Part shown: piece after piece, positions 12,161 through 24,948 of the stretch | How positions within the stretch are numbered: position 1 is the first letter of the stretch | Layout of the letters: every line of letters begins with the position of its first letter | Assembly: GCA_003260075.1 (NCBI GenBank) | Contig: QLIY01000490.1 | Coordinates: forward strand, 1-64,000 | From: Phallusia mammillata | Lineage: Eukaryota; Chordata; Ascidiacea; Phlebobranchia; Ascidiidae | Direction: 5' to 3' | DNA: 64,000 nucleotides | Made by a program: the position numbers and the translations under genes | Notes under the pieces: generated by a model | Databases searched by the model: none | What the model saw: only the letters and a program-made list of their open reading frames with translations | What the model was told of the DNA's origin: nothing

Positions 12161-15100
12161 TTAGTTGTAAAACGATGTCGGGGGTAGCGGCTGATTAGAG
12201 GACGTGGATTGGTTGATTTGCAGCGCAGGAACATGGGGGTAGCTGGCCAAATCGGGGTGCCACGGGTACTGACCCCCAATAGGAGGTGGGTGAGACCCAT
12301 ACGACGGCGAGCGCCCCGGCGGCGACGGAATAAAGTGCTTCTGGTGAGCTGGGTAAGCCCCCGGGTGGGTGATGGGAGGGTAAGGATGACCCCCTGATTG
12401 CGGGAAGTGCATGTCGTGAGCTCGGTAGATGTTGTGCTTAAAGTCCGGGTAGGCGTAAGTGTGTTGTTCGGGCTGTGGGTTGAGCGAAGCAGCTAGTCCT
12501 TGAAAGTCGAACTTGTAGGCGTAACGTTTTCCATGCACTTTAGTCATAATGTTTTTGTCGTAATAATACCTACACAATAGAAAACCGGCGTCAAAAAATC
12601 ATTTAGTAAATAGATGTATCGCGTTTGAATTAAAATATTCAGAAACACAAATAGCGTACGTGTGTTATGTTAATATGCTTATGCCTTAAGCATAAACCCA
12701 CCTGAGAGCACGGCTCAATTTATCGTAGTTCATGTTTGGCTTGCTCTTGCGCTCCCCCCAGCGGCGCGCGACATCATCTGGATCAACCATTTTAAACTCG
12801 CCGTTTGTGCCTTCCCACGTGATTGACATAGAGTTGCTCGGGTCGCTGAGCAGTTCCAGAAGAAACTGCCAGAGCTGGATTTGCCCACTGCCCGGGTTGC
12901 ACAGGCGGGCGCTGGTTGGACCGAACAACTTGTAGGGATCGATGTTGGTAGCACTGTTTGGAGTCGGGTTTCGTTGGGAACCTGCAACGAACGCATGGTG
13001 TCAAACAAGAAACCAAGTTTCAAACAAACCAAGCAAGGGTTTTGATACTATTTGATACTACGGCTCAGTGCCAGACAGCGACTATGCATACAGGGAACAA
13101 GCGCGGCTCGAGAAACAGGAGAAAATACGTGTTGCAGTTTTTAGTGAAATTTGATCGCTACTTGTGATATTGGACACAGGAACCACAACAAGTAAAACAG
13201 TGGTATCGCTTGCGATCACCATTGTTCGATATCTGCTACTTTGACAAGTACAACAAAGACAGCCCTGTTCCAAAGCGATATTGCACAATCACTTTACCAC
13301 AGACTATGATATTGACTGTGTTATGCTTTTTTATTTTCATATTTCAACATAAATTTCCAAATTCTTCTTTACCTTTTCCGTCTTGGTTGTTGTTGAAATT
13401 TGGCTGAAACCTTCCAGTATTTCGTCCAGGGGCGTTTGGGACCTCAGGAAATCCCGGTTCCCCCGGAAATCCAGGTCGTTGGCAATTCGGCACCCCTGGG
13501 TATCTGTAACCACTTCCTCCACCCTGGATAATGTTTTCGACATCATCAGAGCTTAGATTTGGCAAAGGTCCTGTTTGTCCCGGGTGGCTTGTGTGACCTA
13601 GAAACAAGTTTACTTAACAAAGGTCCAGAACTCTTTTCATAACAAACAAAGAAATAAAAAATCGACCTTGAACTTTAGACATCAAATGGGTAAAGTTAAA
13701 GCAGCGATTTGGAAAATTGAACATTTAATCACAATGCTAACGCTATTACAACAGTCAACATTTCTCTTGAAACAACATTAACTGTTTGTTTTTTTCTGAA
13801 ATACAAACACTAATTGCTGTGTTGTTTTTGTCTCCAATGCAAGCAAACTTACGTCTAAGATAGTTGAGGTGGCTCATAAACACGTCAGCATTTTTCGCGT
13901 TGGTAATGCGATGAAAATCTTCTTTGGTGAGACTGCACAGCGCCTTGCCGTCGTACTCAGAAAACGCTGACGTGTCAACTCCAGCTAGGTTGTACTCAGT
14001 AATTGTCCATTCAACCCATTCTTGTACATGACCGAAGGTCCAAGCGGAAGGATCTATAAAAAGACGAAATGATCTGTTTATCTTGTCAAACGACGTTTGA
14101 TCGGCCTTTTAGACATAAAAAGTCATGATAAATGTTCACAATTCCAATTACTTTTACTCTTTGCCAGAATTTAAAACGGGGAGCTATTCCACATCAAATT
14201 TAGTATGCTGTACAATTTTATGGTGGGATTGTTTTTTTTTTTGGTTTGTTTTAAACCTACCAGCTGGAACAATCACGCGCTTGGTTGGTTCACCGTCAGC
14301 AGCAGGAGTGTTAGCGTTGTCAGTCGGAGTCGGTACTGAAGATCTCTGCTGCTCGCCTTCAGCGGAAGAAGTAGGACGCCTCCTTGTGCTGTTGTACACT
14401 GGGTCGTAATCGTACCCTTGATCGACAGGTGGGTAGCAATGCGGATCAAGTATGCCTGAAGGCGAGTGAAGAGAACCTTGTTGGGACAAGTGACCGGGTA
14501 AAGGAGGACTGGGACCGTGGTGGTACGATGCCGGAGACGACTGGTTGTTAAAGTTCTGGTGATTTTGCTGGTGATAAGTGTTGGACGGCGGCTTGAAAGC
14601 AGAGCCAGTTGAACTGTAATCGAAACCTGTGGGGGTAAACGAGCTGGACGTGGTGACATCACTGCTTATGGTGCTCTGCGATTTTGGAGTGGGGGGCGAT
14701 GGAAGACTTCCAGTCTGAATCTGAGTTGGAGACGAGCCCATATCTGGCATTGAGCTGCGGCTCGAACTTGAGTAAGGACCTTCGCTTGGCGGACGATAGC
14801 TGGACAGGGACGACTGGCCTTCTAGGCTAAACTGCTTGGACATTGGCGGGTGGCGCACGCGCGCGTTGCGACTGTTGGACAAGTTGTCGTTGCTGCTGAT
14901 GTGAGGTGCGGGCGTGCTATTTGTGAGAAACGAAGAAAAGCTGGTCGAGTCGGTGATGTCAGCGGCTGAAGAAACAAAAGGAACATCCGTGTCTCCTTTG
15001 AGATCGAAACTATCCCTGCCGTTCAAGTCGTCAACGCCGTTCGACCTCTGTGAACTCGAGCCGAGGTAGGGATCAGGATTGTTGCGAAAGAGTGGGTTCG

Positions 15101-15297
15101 GGCTGCCACCTCGCTTTATGTTATACATGCTGAAGCTCAGGTCTGTTGCCTGGTCGTCCCCGGTCAGCGCGAACGATCCATTTACAGTGTCTTCTAGGGT
15201 GGAAGCCTCCTGCTTCACGTCCCCGTGCACAGTGGTTGTGAGATCGGACGCCGTTCTTCTGGATTTCACCGAAAAATCTTCAGGAACCGTATTGACA
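12161..15297 (-). CDS. Erg: Erg/Fli-type ETS transcription factor (5' coding exon not found)
   Basis: Nuclear ETS-family regulator that binds GGAA sites. Exons in transcript order: 15297-14261, 14053-13853, 13597-13373, 12981-12702, 12569-12161; phases agree and TAA is at 12163-12161. The first exon is long and Ser/Pro-rich, ending RVIVPA as in vertebrate ERG/FLI1. The second encodes the Pointed/SAM domain ([16 protein letters not shown] to MSHLNYLRR). The fourth and fifth encode the ETS domain: [37 protein letters not shown], then [20 protein letters not shown]. The C-tail is His/Pro/Tyr-rich. About 717 codons are visible, against about 480 in human ERG; the excess is mostly N-terminal to Pointed. 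Exon 15297 needs two bases from an upstream exon that would hold the start codon. Erg versus Fli cannot be separated by eye. Confidence 0.93.
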
Positions 15298-16868
15298 CTA
15301 AAAAAGAAATATTGCACTTTACTTTTAGAAACTGTCGACAGTGTTAAAAGTTTGACCTAAAGTACAAAGAGGGCTTAATGTTTTAATGTTCCAACAATCA
15401 ACTAAGTTATGCCTAAACACAATACTATTAAATCATAAATCGACGGCGTTTCCGAAAGATCATGCTGGGTAAAATTTCCGTCAAATTGTGTAGCACCCAG
15501 CGTTGTTGTTGACAGAGATAAAGTGGAGATTCCACTGCTGGTAAAAACTACCAAGTAGAAATGCTTCCCTTGTGCTTCTTTGAAACTTGGTGGAAACAAC
15601 CCAGCGTAAAATTGAATGCTAATAAATTGGTGCAACGCATTTCTAGCTCTAAACTGGTACATAATAATTTCCTAATCAAAACTTTAACAGAAAAAAACTG
15701 CAGTTTGAACTCAATAACCTTACTCATATTTTTTTTTGAGATGATAGAAAATGTTATGTAGGTTTTGGTCGAGAAAAATGGCCCATGACCGTGTAACCTT
15801 ACTAGGTCGACTTGGCACAGCATTGCACCATACGAATCACGAGGTTACGACCATCAGGCACATGTGAACTGTCGTTTCGACAAGCACTGAAATAGGGTCC
15901 TTGTTTTAAATGGGTTGCTGGCGGGGCACTCATGACAAGTCAGCGGCTGACACGTGCTAACCCCCTGTCCAGTAAACCTTGTCCAATATTATTGTGTCGC
16001 AAGTCGCCACGTGCATGCTATTTTGCGGATGAAAGCAATTTTTATCATGTACAAATCGGGTTGAAACATAAAGCTTTAATAACTATAGAATATATATTGC
16101 TTCTGTATACCACTAACACAGTTTGGAGCAAATATCGCTGATAAGTCTATTATATAAATCAGAGTTGAAAAATGAAAAAAGGACATGGATATCTTGAAAA
16201 CGGATTCAACAAAACAGGCAAAGGCAAGTGGACGGCATAACTTGTCTTTCCTGCAAGAAAAATTGTTTCCGCTAATTAACGAGTCGGAAATGTGCAGTGA
16301 AATGTCACTGAATGTAACAGATTGTACACAGAAACCTTACAAGGAGAAATGATAAAGATCGATCGTAAAACCTCACATCAAGTCTTGTTCACTCTGGCAC
16401 AAGCACTGCATTGTGACAAATCGGTTGCCAATTTAGTAATGTATTCTTACCTCAACATATTTGGGCCCAAATTGACCCGATTGCTCTCCAGAGGCCCCTT
16501 ACAAGCCAATCTTTTCCGTGAACCTGAAAAAACAGGTTTTTATCAAAAATGTTGTACAATAAATTTAGATTTTACACATGATAATATTGATGCAGAAGAA
16601 GCGGATGGAACTTCGAAACCGTTATCTTTGCGAAAATACCGTCGAAACTTGCGCAACAAGTTTTCGGTTTTGTGCTATCGGGATTTGGAAATGCCCGTAG
16701 TTGGTTCGTTCGTACGACAGGCAAGCGTCGACCGGCACTGGGCCTACGGCATAACGCACGTTGTAGCGTCGCACCAGCCTGCCGAAGGTGGCCTGCGGTC
16801 GGACTGCTCCGTTGGCAGCAAAGAGGAGAAGAACGAGAGGAGCGGAGAAGATTGTTACAGGCCTATAG
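15298..16868. other. Upstream flank or first intron of Erg/Fli, no supported gene
   Basis: No exon with the required phase (two bases plus donor) was found. A long open frame on + (about 16,349-16,972) lies partly in CpG-rich sequence and has no recognisable domain. Confidence 0.4.
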
Positions 16869-16888
16869 AGGAAATGACGTCACTTCCT
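16869..16888. promoter_or_regulatory. CRE core flanked by inverted ETS sites (20-bp near-palindrome)
   Basis: Bases 16869-16888 read AGGAAATGACGTCACTTCCT. The centre TGACGTCA (16875-16882) is a full CREB/ATF site. AGGAA on the left and TTCCT on the right are mirror-image ETS cores. The sequence matches its reverse complement at 18 of 20 positions. It lies about 1.6 kb upstream of the first identified Erg exon, in a CpG-rich patch. Confidence 0.6.
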
Positions 16889-18345
16889 GTAATCCTGTAT
16901 TCAGAGTACGGCAGGCTGGTTGCAATACGGCCAGTGCGGGATCGCGCGCGACCGAGCGGTCTCAGGCAATAAGAGAAGAGTGGGCGGGTGGGAATGTGCT
17001 TACCACCAGTGATGCCAGTGCCTTTATCGACAAGCCGTTATACCCCTTTGTTTCGAAAGCTTATGCGTCGCAACAGCGTCCCAACCGAAATAAAAATTCC
17101 TCGCAATGAATCCCAGAACTTTAAAATGATACATGAGATTGGGTTTGGTATGCATCAAGACAACAAGTTTGCTTTCAGACCAGCAAACATCCATCAACTC
17201 CATGCAATTTGTGGAAGTTCCTGTGTGTCCGGCATCCGCTCTGCTGGTGTCCTTGGTCAGGTGAAGATACGATTATTCGTCCTGCATTCGATTAGTCATG
17301 CGCAAAACAAAGCGGGGTATGTATAACACTTAACCTTGGTCACCCGGCTTTGTGTCAAGTTTGTCCGAACATGCGTAAGCGGAACTTCCTGGTGTCGACA
17401 TTTGTTTTACAGTTAACTTGCCACGATTTGTGAACACTTCGTGTACAGCGCAAGGAGTCACTTGCCAGCTCCATGTTTGGCCACTATTATTAATTGACCT
17501 AACGTTCGCTTTTTTGAAAAAAGATGGTTATAGGTTTTAAAATATATAGGCGCTTTGATTTATTTTATTTTCGTTTATGCCTGGCGTTTTGAGGTTGTTT
17601 CGCGCTATTTGTGGCACACACGGGTCCACAGACTTTGTCATTGTTGGCCTCGGCACTTTATAAATCAGAGGAAGTGATCGCTTATTGTTCACAGTGGAGA
17701 CTGTCAGCAGCGCAAGATCGCACACGCACGGTCGCGAGCCGCACACTCGCGCCGCACGACTGCCGTGACTGCTGTATTTCCATATGCATGACGCGCACGA
17801 GGCATAAATTTTCAGCCTCCAATTCAGCCGTTTTCAACCAATGCAACCGATTTGGCCTACACAAAAACTCACGAGCTTAATCGCTAAAGATGTGCTTGCC
17901 AAGGGACATTATCTTACAACTTACGGTCCTATGGAATGATTTTTTTATATTTTTTGCCACAAGGTGGAGTAATTCGTGAGGGTTATTTATGTAAGCAACC
18001 TGGTTATTATACACGCATAGGGAAATGTCAAATGGCGGAAAATCAAACAAAGTAATTACTTGGCCATGCATCCTCCTCCTAGGCCAGAATTGCCGCCTTA
18101 AGTGCATTGAAATCGGAATTACATCGGAAAAACTTGACTTCCTAAGTCTGCTGTGCATGTCACTACAAAAGCGCGGGCTTAGTTGAACAGATCAGAGAGT
18201 CGCATTTGCTTCGGATTCTCAAAAGGTGTTTTGTTAGTTGACTAAAAATGGTTAACTCTTTGGTTGCAGTTTAAATTTGTTACGTTAAAATTCTACAGCA
18301 TGTGTTCTTAGCTAGCCTAAAATACATTTCTATAGGGTTAGTAGG
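16889..18345. other. Non-coding, CpG-rich patches
   Basis: CpG-dense patches occur near 16,670-16,980 and 17,690-17,770 in AT-rich surroundings, which suggests promoter or regulatory sequence. No exon could be assigned. Confidence 0.4.
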
Positions 18346-18526
18346 TAGTGGTGGGATTCAGACGGATCGCACCGCTTCTGTAGAGTCGTCTCACGAAATT
18401 TTATGAGATCTGCGAACCGGTTAGCATTACTGGTTACTGTCAATGTACTTTTGTAACAGAACCGGCTGAAACGTATGACTTTTGTGATAGAACCGGCTGA
18501 CAAAAAACAAATGAATTCCACCACTC
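18346..18526. mobile_element. hAT-type MITE with perfect 8-bp target duplication
   Basis: Ends TAGTGGTGGGATTCA and TGAATTCCACCACTC form imperfect terminal inverted repeats of a 181-bp element. The octamer TTAGTAGG lies on both sides (18338-18345 and 18527-18534). No coding capacity. Confidence 0.8.
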
Positions 18527-21080
18527 TTAGTAGGGCTTTATCGCGCACAGGCTATATTGAATAAGTGTTAGTTAGTCCGCTATGCACGCATTATACACAA
18601 GAAATGTTTAGGAAATATCGAATTTCGAGTTGTCACATTCCATCGGTTTGTGCAATACATCGGCAAATGACAAACGCCAGCTGTACTGGGTATACTTCCA
18701 AGTAAAAATGCCGCGGAAATTTATTCAATAGTTTGACATTATCACACCACAAATGTTTTGTTTTTTGCTATCTGGCTAAAGCACGTTGCATGCACAAATT
18801 GCCCCAATTTTTTAACATTTTTGAGTTTGTACCATACTGCGTTATTATTGTAGAGAGTGATGTTTCTATTTGTAAAAAAATAGCCTTTCAAAACTTTGCC
18901 ATAAAACACACATATATGTCTGAAATATTAATTTGTGTTGAAAACGTCTCAAAGAAGTCAGATTAATGTCAAACAAAGAATTATATTTCATGAACAGTTT
19001 GTTGGATGCTTCAAATAGAAAAAATGCCATATTTATTTTTTGGAGATTTTGCCTGAAGCAAATTAATATTATTTACTTACATTATTTAATTTGGACTCGA
19101 CATTAAACGGTGTTGCGTTTTTAAATATTTTTTCAAAATTAGATTTAAAAGATATTTTTTTTGCATTACAGCAATGCCATAAAAATAGAAAAAAAGTTAC
19201 TATATCTCTATCAGTTACCTTGTAAACACGTCCTTGCACGGTGCAACCGGGGCTCTGTATTCTGAACCGAAACAGCTGGAACTCTATGGACTTTCCTGTC
19301 TTCCGTCGTGCGCGGGAAATGACTGTCTCTCAGGAACCTGGCTATTGACTATATTCAGTAACTGATGCAATTGCTCTTATTTATTTCCTTTGAACCCTAG
19401 GCAACGAAGGAAAGCACTGAACACACAACGACCGACCAATGGTTACTATTCAACGAGCTCGTTTGAAAAAAAGAGAAAAGTTTTAGAAATTCGAAGTCAT
19501 GCAGTCGGGAGCTAAAGACAAACAAGAATTTGTCTGGCCACGATCCCCCCCCCCCCCCCGATAGCAGCCACTCAACAATATGGAAACTGGGTGTTTTGGC
19601 GGCTACACGAGGCCTGTTGCCTGCATTTACTGGTGCGTAATGTGTTGACCTGCGTAATCCGTCCGCCAAACACGCTCTGTAGCTTCTAACGCAATGCTAG
19701 TTTAATCTACTCAACAGGACCACAAATTTAAACTGTATGTTTCATATTCTAACGTGTAACTGTGAACGACATGTTCAGGTTATAATTATTTGTCGTCAAT
19801 GCATGTTTACAAGTTTGCCAACTTATGATTTTGTACCGTTTTGATGTACAAAAAATGCATTTTTATGTGATAAAATATGTCATGGATATGAATTTAGGAG
19901 ACAATTTTGTTCACCTGCTACTAAATTATTTAAAAATTAGGCAGAATTTATGCAACATTTACGCATTTTGAAATTTGTTTTCAAACAAATATTTTTAATG
20001 CATTGTTTTTAACTCCTACAATTTTATAACCGTTGATAAACAAGTACATTACCGTTCTGGATGATATATTTACATGATGATTATATGTCACGGTGAAATC
20101 AACTTCTTTTTAGATATTTAACGGTCTATTTTTGAGCAACGCTCAACAAAAACAAAATGGCGGAAAACGTTTTCCACAGAGACCTTGGTCAAACTTGCTC
20201 ACAATTATTGGCTATTTTTTTAAATAATGAAATGTAGAAAATGGATAAATGTAAAATTCAACGAGATTTGAATCGAGCAGGGGATAATTTTGCGTGTTGT
20301 TTTTTGAAAATATCTTAGGTTTAGTTATATAAGTTGTGAAAACGTGGTACTGATAAAAACGGCTTGTAGCGCTCAGAAACTAATTTTAATTTAGGTAAAA
20401 CTATATTTTTTTAATTGTGAAAACGTGCAGTGCATTCCATTCTGCAACCATATTATGACTTTTACAAATTTTTGTTGGATTAATGAAAGTTGGTTTTACA
20501 AAAAATAATGTTTCAACCTGCTTTTGTCACTTTTCACTGCTGTCACATCGGTGCACAAGCCTAAATTGTGTCACAGTTCAATTGCTAATGCCACAGAATG
20601 ACAATTAGGATGGCGTCAATGAGCTACGCTTTCCTGCCCACGGAACAATCTTAGGGCGGTTTCCTATAGGTGATTAAGATACTGGCAAATCTCGACCACC
20701 GATTTTAAAATACTCGAAACAAACAGTTTACGTCTATCTACAGTTTCACTTTCACAAACTCAACCTATGCCGGAATTCCGAGGCGAGCTATATACATTTC
20801 CCTCCACCAAAGGCAAAACGTTATCGCCCGGCAAGGATATTTGATGCGTAAGATCTTTTTCCTGCGTTTCCTGCTTATGTGACTGCATTTTCCGCTATGG
20901 CTTCCACGACTTGTAAGTGCGACGTCGCCCATGCAGGCCCCGCAGTCAACAAGGGCGTCAGGCCTTTCTCACACACGCAGCCTCGTCAACAGGCCACCGA
21001 CTGGCGCGTTTACGCCACGCACATGCATCGCGCGCACCAAGCAAGCGCTCAGAGTTGCATGTAGCAGGTGAATGTGCGGT
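18527..21080. other. Non-coding; 15-C tract at 19,545
   Basis: Mostly AT-rich. C15 at 19545-19559 is a probable gap, possibly a 10-base placeholder next to real C. A good minus-strand donor (CAAG/GTAACT, exon edge 19219) could end a 5' non-coding exon of Erg; the frame needed for Erg has a stop and no start codon upstream. Confidence 0.35.
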
Positions 21081-21108
21081 GTCACGTGACTTCAGCACGC
21101 GCATGCGC
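21081..21108. promoter_or_regulatory. E-box palindrome and NRF-1-like site in CpG-rich patch
   Basis: GTCACGTGAC (21081-21090) is a perfect palindrome of the USF/MITF E-box type. GCGCATGCGC (21099-21108) is a perfect palindrome matching the NRF-1 core. Both lie in a CpG-dense patch at about 20,880-21,130, typical of a core promoter. The target gene is unknown. Confidence 0.5.
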
Positions 21109-22317
21109 ACTAGGCCTGCGCCATAAACGGCACAGTAACGGCCTGTGCCAGCACGATTTGCTACAACAGAGGCAAGTGTGTGTGCGCAAAAAACGACTTT
21201 AAAGCAGAAAAAGTGGCGGGTTTCGCGCGGTTCATGTCGTGAACAGCTTCGCAAATTCCCCCTATTCTTCAATGTGCCTACTGCCTAGCAGCGACGCGGG
21301 AATATTTAGCGCAATTTATCAAAAATGGTTAGCTGCTGCTCGCGTCAATGGCCTTAGCAGAGAGCATCCTGCACTACGCCCTTACAGCATTTTACTCCTA
21401 CAAACAGCATTATGTTTGCAATGAATGGTGGGTTCTGTCAACAACACGTATGATGTAATCTAATCAAGTATAACAGCTAAGCAATCCTGACCATTACCAT
21501 ACAACGTCCCATGGCGGTTTTTGTCGGTGGAAGGAACTTTAGGATTTGCGTACTAAAGGAGTAAGTGGAGAAGTCCCACGCGAAATTCGGATATGCAGAA
21601 ACTCCATGACTTCCGTCTTTGAATCAACAAAGCAACTCTGGCCTTCCAGGGACAATGCGGCCGTGTGAACTGGCTTATCACCATAGAGCATTAGAAAAAG
21701 CGCTGTACATGACCAGGGAGTTTTTCGGTACCGGCCATGAGCTGATTCAGCGCGGTAGCATGTACTACAATGCATCTTGCAAAGGTTCCTGCACACTGTA
21801 TTCTATTTTTATCTTTGTATGTGGCTCATGTCTGGACAGTGCAATGAATGTAACCTCATTTTGCTTGATGAACCTGTCAGTCCTGTCACGTTTGTTTGCT
21901 ATTGTTTGATAAAGGAAATAATGCATATGACAAGTTTATTTATGTCTCAGCAAAAACATTTTATACAGTTACTTGTAAAAGAATTTTCACTTAATACTCA
22001 GTGAAAATAAATTAATAAGACATTACATTAATGAAAAACTACACTTATAACTGTAACTAATGTAGAAACGTTGTGTTTTCTGTCGACTCACTGCTGTCAA
22101 CTAACGGTATTTATTTCACGTAGGCGAATGCTAAAACACCCAACCGAAACTAATAAGGGAACTGTTACTGCATTACCTACAAAGCTTGAAGTGTCATTTA
22201 AGTAAACACTGCAAACTATATTAGTAACAACCACAAAAATAACTTAAATCAAGTAAAAGCGATAGGTAAAAAGTCAAAAATTGAAGTAAAGAAACAATGA
22301 AAAGGCAATATGAATGA
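21109..22317. other. Non-coding, 3' flank of the 22.3-24.4 kb gene
   Basis: No exon was recognised. TTTATT at 22110-22115 is AATAAA on the - strand, about 200 bp past the stop codon of the neighbouring coiled-coil gene, and may be its poly(A) signal. Confidence 0.4.
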
Positions 22318-24370
22318 TCAGCCGTCAGGTGGCGCACTGGATCCGTCGGAATTTGAACCTCGCGGCTGGCCCTTGTTCAAACAACTTTTCAAAAGCAAGT
22401 TTGCGTTTCGAAGTTCTTCGATCTTTCGCTCTGTTTCTTGCATCCATGTTGCGTATTTTTCGTCCCATTCCATTCGAACCTAGACAAAAAGTTCTGTTAC
22501 GTTTAGTCAGCTTATTTATGTGTCAACTTTTGTTTTCAAACCTTTTTTATCATCTCGTCTTCACTTTGTAACCAGATGGCTTCTTTCTCGCTCAACTCGT
22601 TAAAGAGAGACTCGACTTTTTCCCGCAGCACCAAGTTCTCAGACATCAAGTCGTTGGTAAAACTTTCGCGTCCCCTGACACAAAATTAAAAAGTTCGAAA
22701 GAGGAGATGGCACAGCAAAGGTATAAATTAGTTTTGTTTGTTAAAATCAAACCCTGCAACAGCAGATTCTGTTTGAATAAGTAGTTGACAATGCTATAAC
22801 TTATGTAATGCATATTAAGTAAAAGCATTTCTACGTAGGTTTATTCTATTTAACCAGGAATTGTACACAGGGTTTTTAGATTTTGCCATGCAAATAAAAC
22901 ACATAATGTTTAGTGGTCGGCAACCACCGGGCCGCGCTCCGGTGCCGGTACGTGCGGAGTTTGCTAACTTATTCTTTTTCAGGTTAAAAGCTTTGAAACA
23001 TAATTCGTAGGTGGAAGCGTCTCATTGCGACAAAACAAGATCAAGTTTGACTGTTATGAGCAGTATGGATTTTTTTATTGCTGAACATTTCTTGTATTTT
23101 GAACTGATCAGTCAGCGATAAAATTTCAGTTTTAAAACGGTCCGCAGTTCAAAAAAGGTTGCAGACCCTGGTATTAGTTACCAATCGCCAATGTTAACCC
23201 TTTTCTCTTATCGTTTTGTATAAATACGTGTTTACTTCACCACTAGCAATGGCGACAAATTAAACAATGCGCGCCAGACCCGGAATAGAAAAGGGCGTTG
23301 TTAGTGTAAGGGCGTATTGTGATAGAATTCGCGTGCAGAAAGGCTAACTTACTTATTCTCAAATCTTTTATGTTCTTCTTGGGTTGCCTTGATTTCCAGT
23401 CTCTCCCGCAAGCGCTCAAGTTCATTGGCGTAGTCATCAGCTAACGCACCCTTTTCGCGTACGCTCATGCGCAACCGCTCTAGCTCTGTCACGTGATCGC
23501 GTTGGACGTTGGCCACTTCGTTCCGCAACTCTTCGTATTTGAACTTCCACTGGTCGCGGTCCTTAGTTAAATCTTCCTGCTTTGATTCCAGCTTTTGTAA
23601 TTGTTTTCGCAATTCATTTGCCTCCTTTTCTGCCTGCAGCCTAGATGCTTCCGAGGTTGCAAGTTTGCCTTCTAGTTCTTTATACTTCGAGGTCTCCACT
23701 CCGGCTGCTCGCCCGAGGTTGGGCTGCCCGACTTCAAGAACCTCACGTTCGCGCTTTATTATCGTGTTGTTCTTTGCCTTGCGCAGATCGTCCAATCTCT
23801 AAAATAAACAAGTGGCATTTGCTTCTTATTGCTTTACAATGGCCCTTGGGCATAACACAGTACACCAAGCAGGCAAAATAACAGACAGTATATGGTAAAC
23901 CAACATCGATATTTCTAACATGGAAAGTCGGGTGTACGTGTATGTAAGCAGTTCAAAATCAATTACTGGTTCGCCATACATGGGACACCTAACGCATTAT
24001 GCAATGGAACCACAATAATGACTACGTGCGGATGACTACGCCGGTTCGCAACAGTGCTAATGGCGGCGTACAATATTAACAGCGTGTTTGTATTTGACGG
24101 GGCGAAGCCGTATTCCTGTGTACATGTGGTTTAGCAGCGTGCTTGTCTTTTCCCAACCTAACAGTTTTGCGCGTTACGGAGTCATAATTGTTGAACCTTT
24201 GGCTGTTAAGCGATTATGCGATACTGCAAGGCAAGGTCAAGCAGTTTCAATCAAAAACTTGTTACCTGTTTAAGGCTTGAGACTTCACCCTCAAGGTCTT
24301 TCACCCTTGATTTCAACAAGATAGCATTGTCTTCCTTGGTCTTGGCCATTGGCCTCCTTTGAGTGGACAT
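22318..24370 (-). CDS. 281-residue coiled-coil protein of unknown function
   Basis: Exons in transcript order: 24370-24266, 23798-23353, 22674-22542, 22479-22318. They total 846 nt, in phase throughout, with ATG at 24370 and TGA at 22320-22318. An in-frame stop lies eight codons upstream of the ATG, supporting this start. The protein is heptad-rich nearly end to end (SRVKDLEGEVSSLKQRLDDL, KYKELEGKLATSEASRLQAE, ELERLRERLEIKATQEEHKR). It then has a segment with WLQSEDEMIKKVRMEWDEKY and a short disordered Gly/Ser/Pro tail. No catalytic domain, membrane segment or signal peptide is visible. A cytoskeletal or ciliary scaffold is possible but unproven. Intron 2 contains a hAT-like MITE. Family not recognised. 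Confidence 0.85.
22911..23170. mobile_element. hAT-like MITE in intron of coiled-coil gene
   Basis: The left end AGTGGTCGGCAACC and right end GGTTGCAGACCCTG are imperfect inverted repeats. The interior has GGGCCGCG and CCGGTGCCGGTA. It is the same family as the element at 38,245. The flanking octamers do not match clearly. Confidence 0.6.
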
Positions 24371-24679
24371 CGTATGCAAACCAAACTGATTTCAAATGTT
24401 AACTTTTTTAAACCTATAAACCACATAATGTACAGGGCTTTATCTAGTTGAACTTACATTTCCACTTGTTTCAAACGGGCCGACTAAGCACTTTCCTACC
24501 TCAAGTATAGCCAGTCGAAACGCCACAGACTTCACAAAACAAAGCGCTTAGCCCTGTTCAAGTGACTTGCCGATCGAGTCGTATCTTATCCATTGTCCAA
24601 AAAGTTTAACAAAAACAAAAACACGCCATTGCTTTGGGTGAACAATAGCGCGGGATATAAAAGGTTTGCTACGGTCCAG
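24371..24679. other. 5' flank of the minus-strand coiled-coil gene
   Basis: Immediately upstream of ATG 24370; probably holds the promoter. No TATA box or other core element was confirmed. Confidence 0.35.
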
Positions 24680-24948
24680 GTCATCAGCAACATAACCGCT
24701 AAAAACAAAACTATCCAACCAATCCTGCTTTACCGTAATTTAGTATAGGCCTACTTGCAAATCCAAATATTTTTGAAAAGCACTTTGTAGCGTCAAGCGA
24801 TAGCCGAACCCCCCCCCCCCGTCATCAGCAACATAACCGCTAAAAACAAAACTATCCAACCAATCCTGTTTTACCGTAATTTAGTATAGGCCTACTTGCA
24901 AATCCAAATATTTTTAAAAAGCACTTTGTAGCGTCAAGCGATAGCCCA
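24680..24948. repeat. About 128-bp tandem duplication separated by 12 C
   Basis: Bases 24680-24808 and 24821-24948 match except for a few substitutions. Between them lie C at 24809-24820 (ten plus two that may be real). Interpreted as an unmerged allele pair at a gap. Confidence 0.8.

Noticed and set aside
16322-16972. Plus-strand open frame of over 200 codons near the ETS gene
   Set aside because: No recognisable domain and no splice partners; the 3' half is CpG-rich, where long frames arise by chance; it contains the CRE/ETS palindrome.
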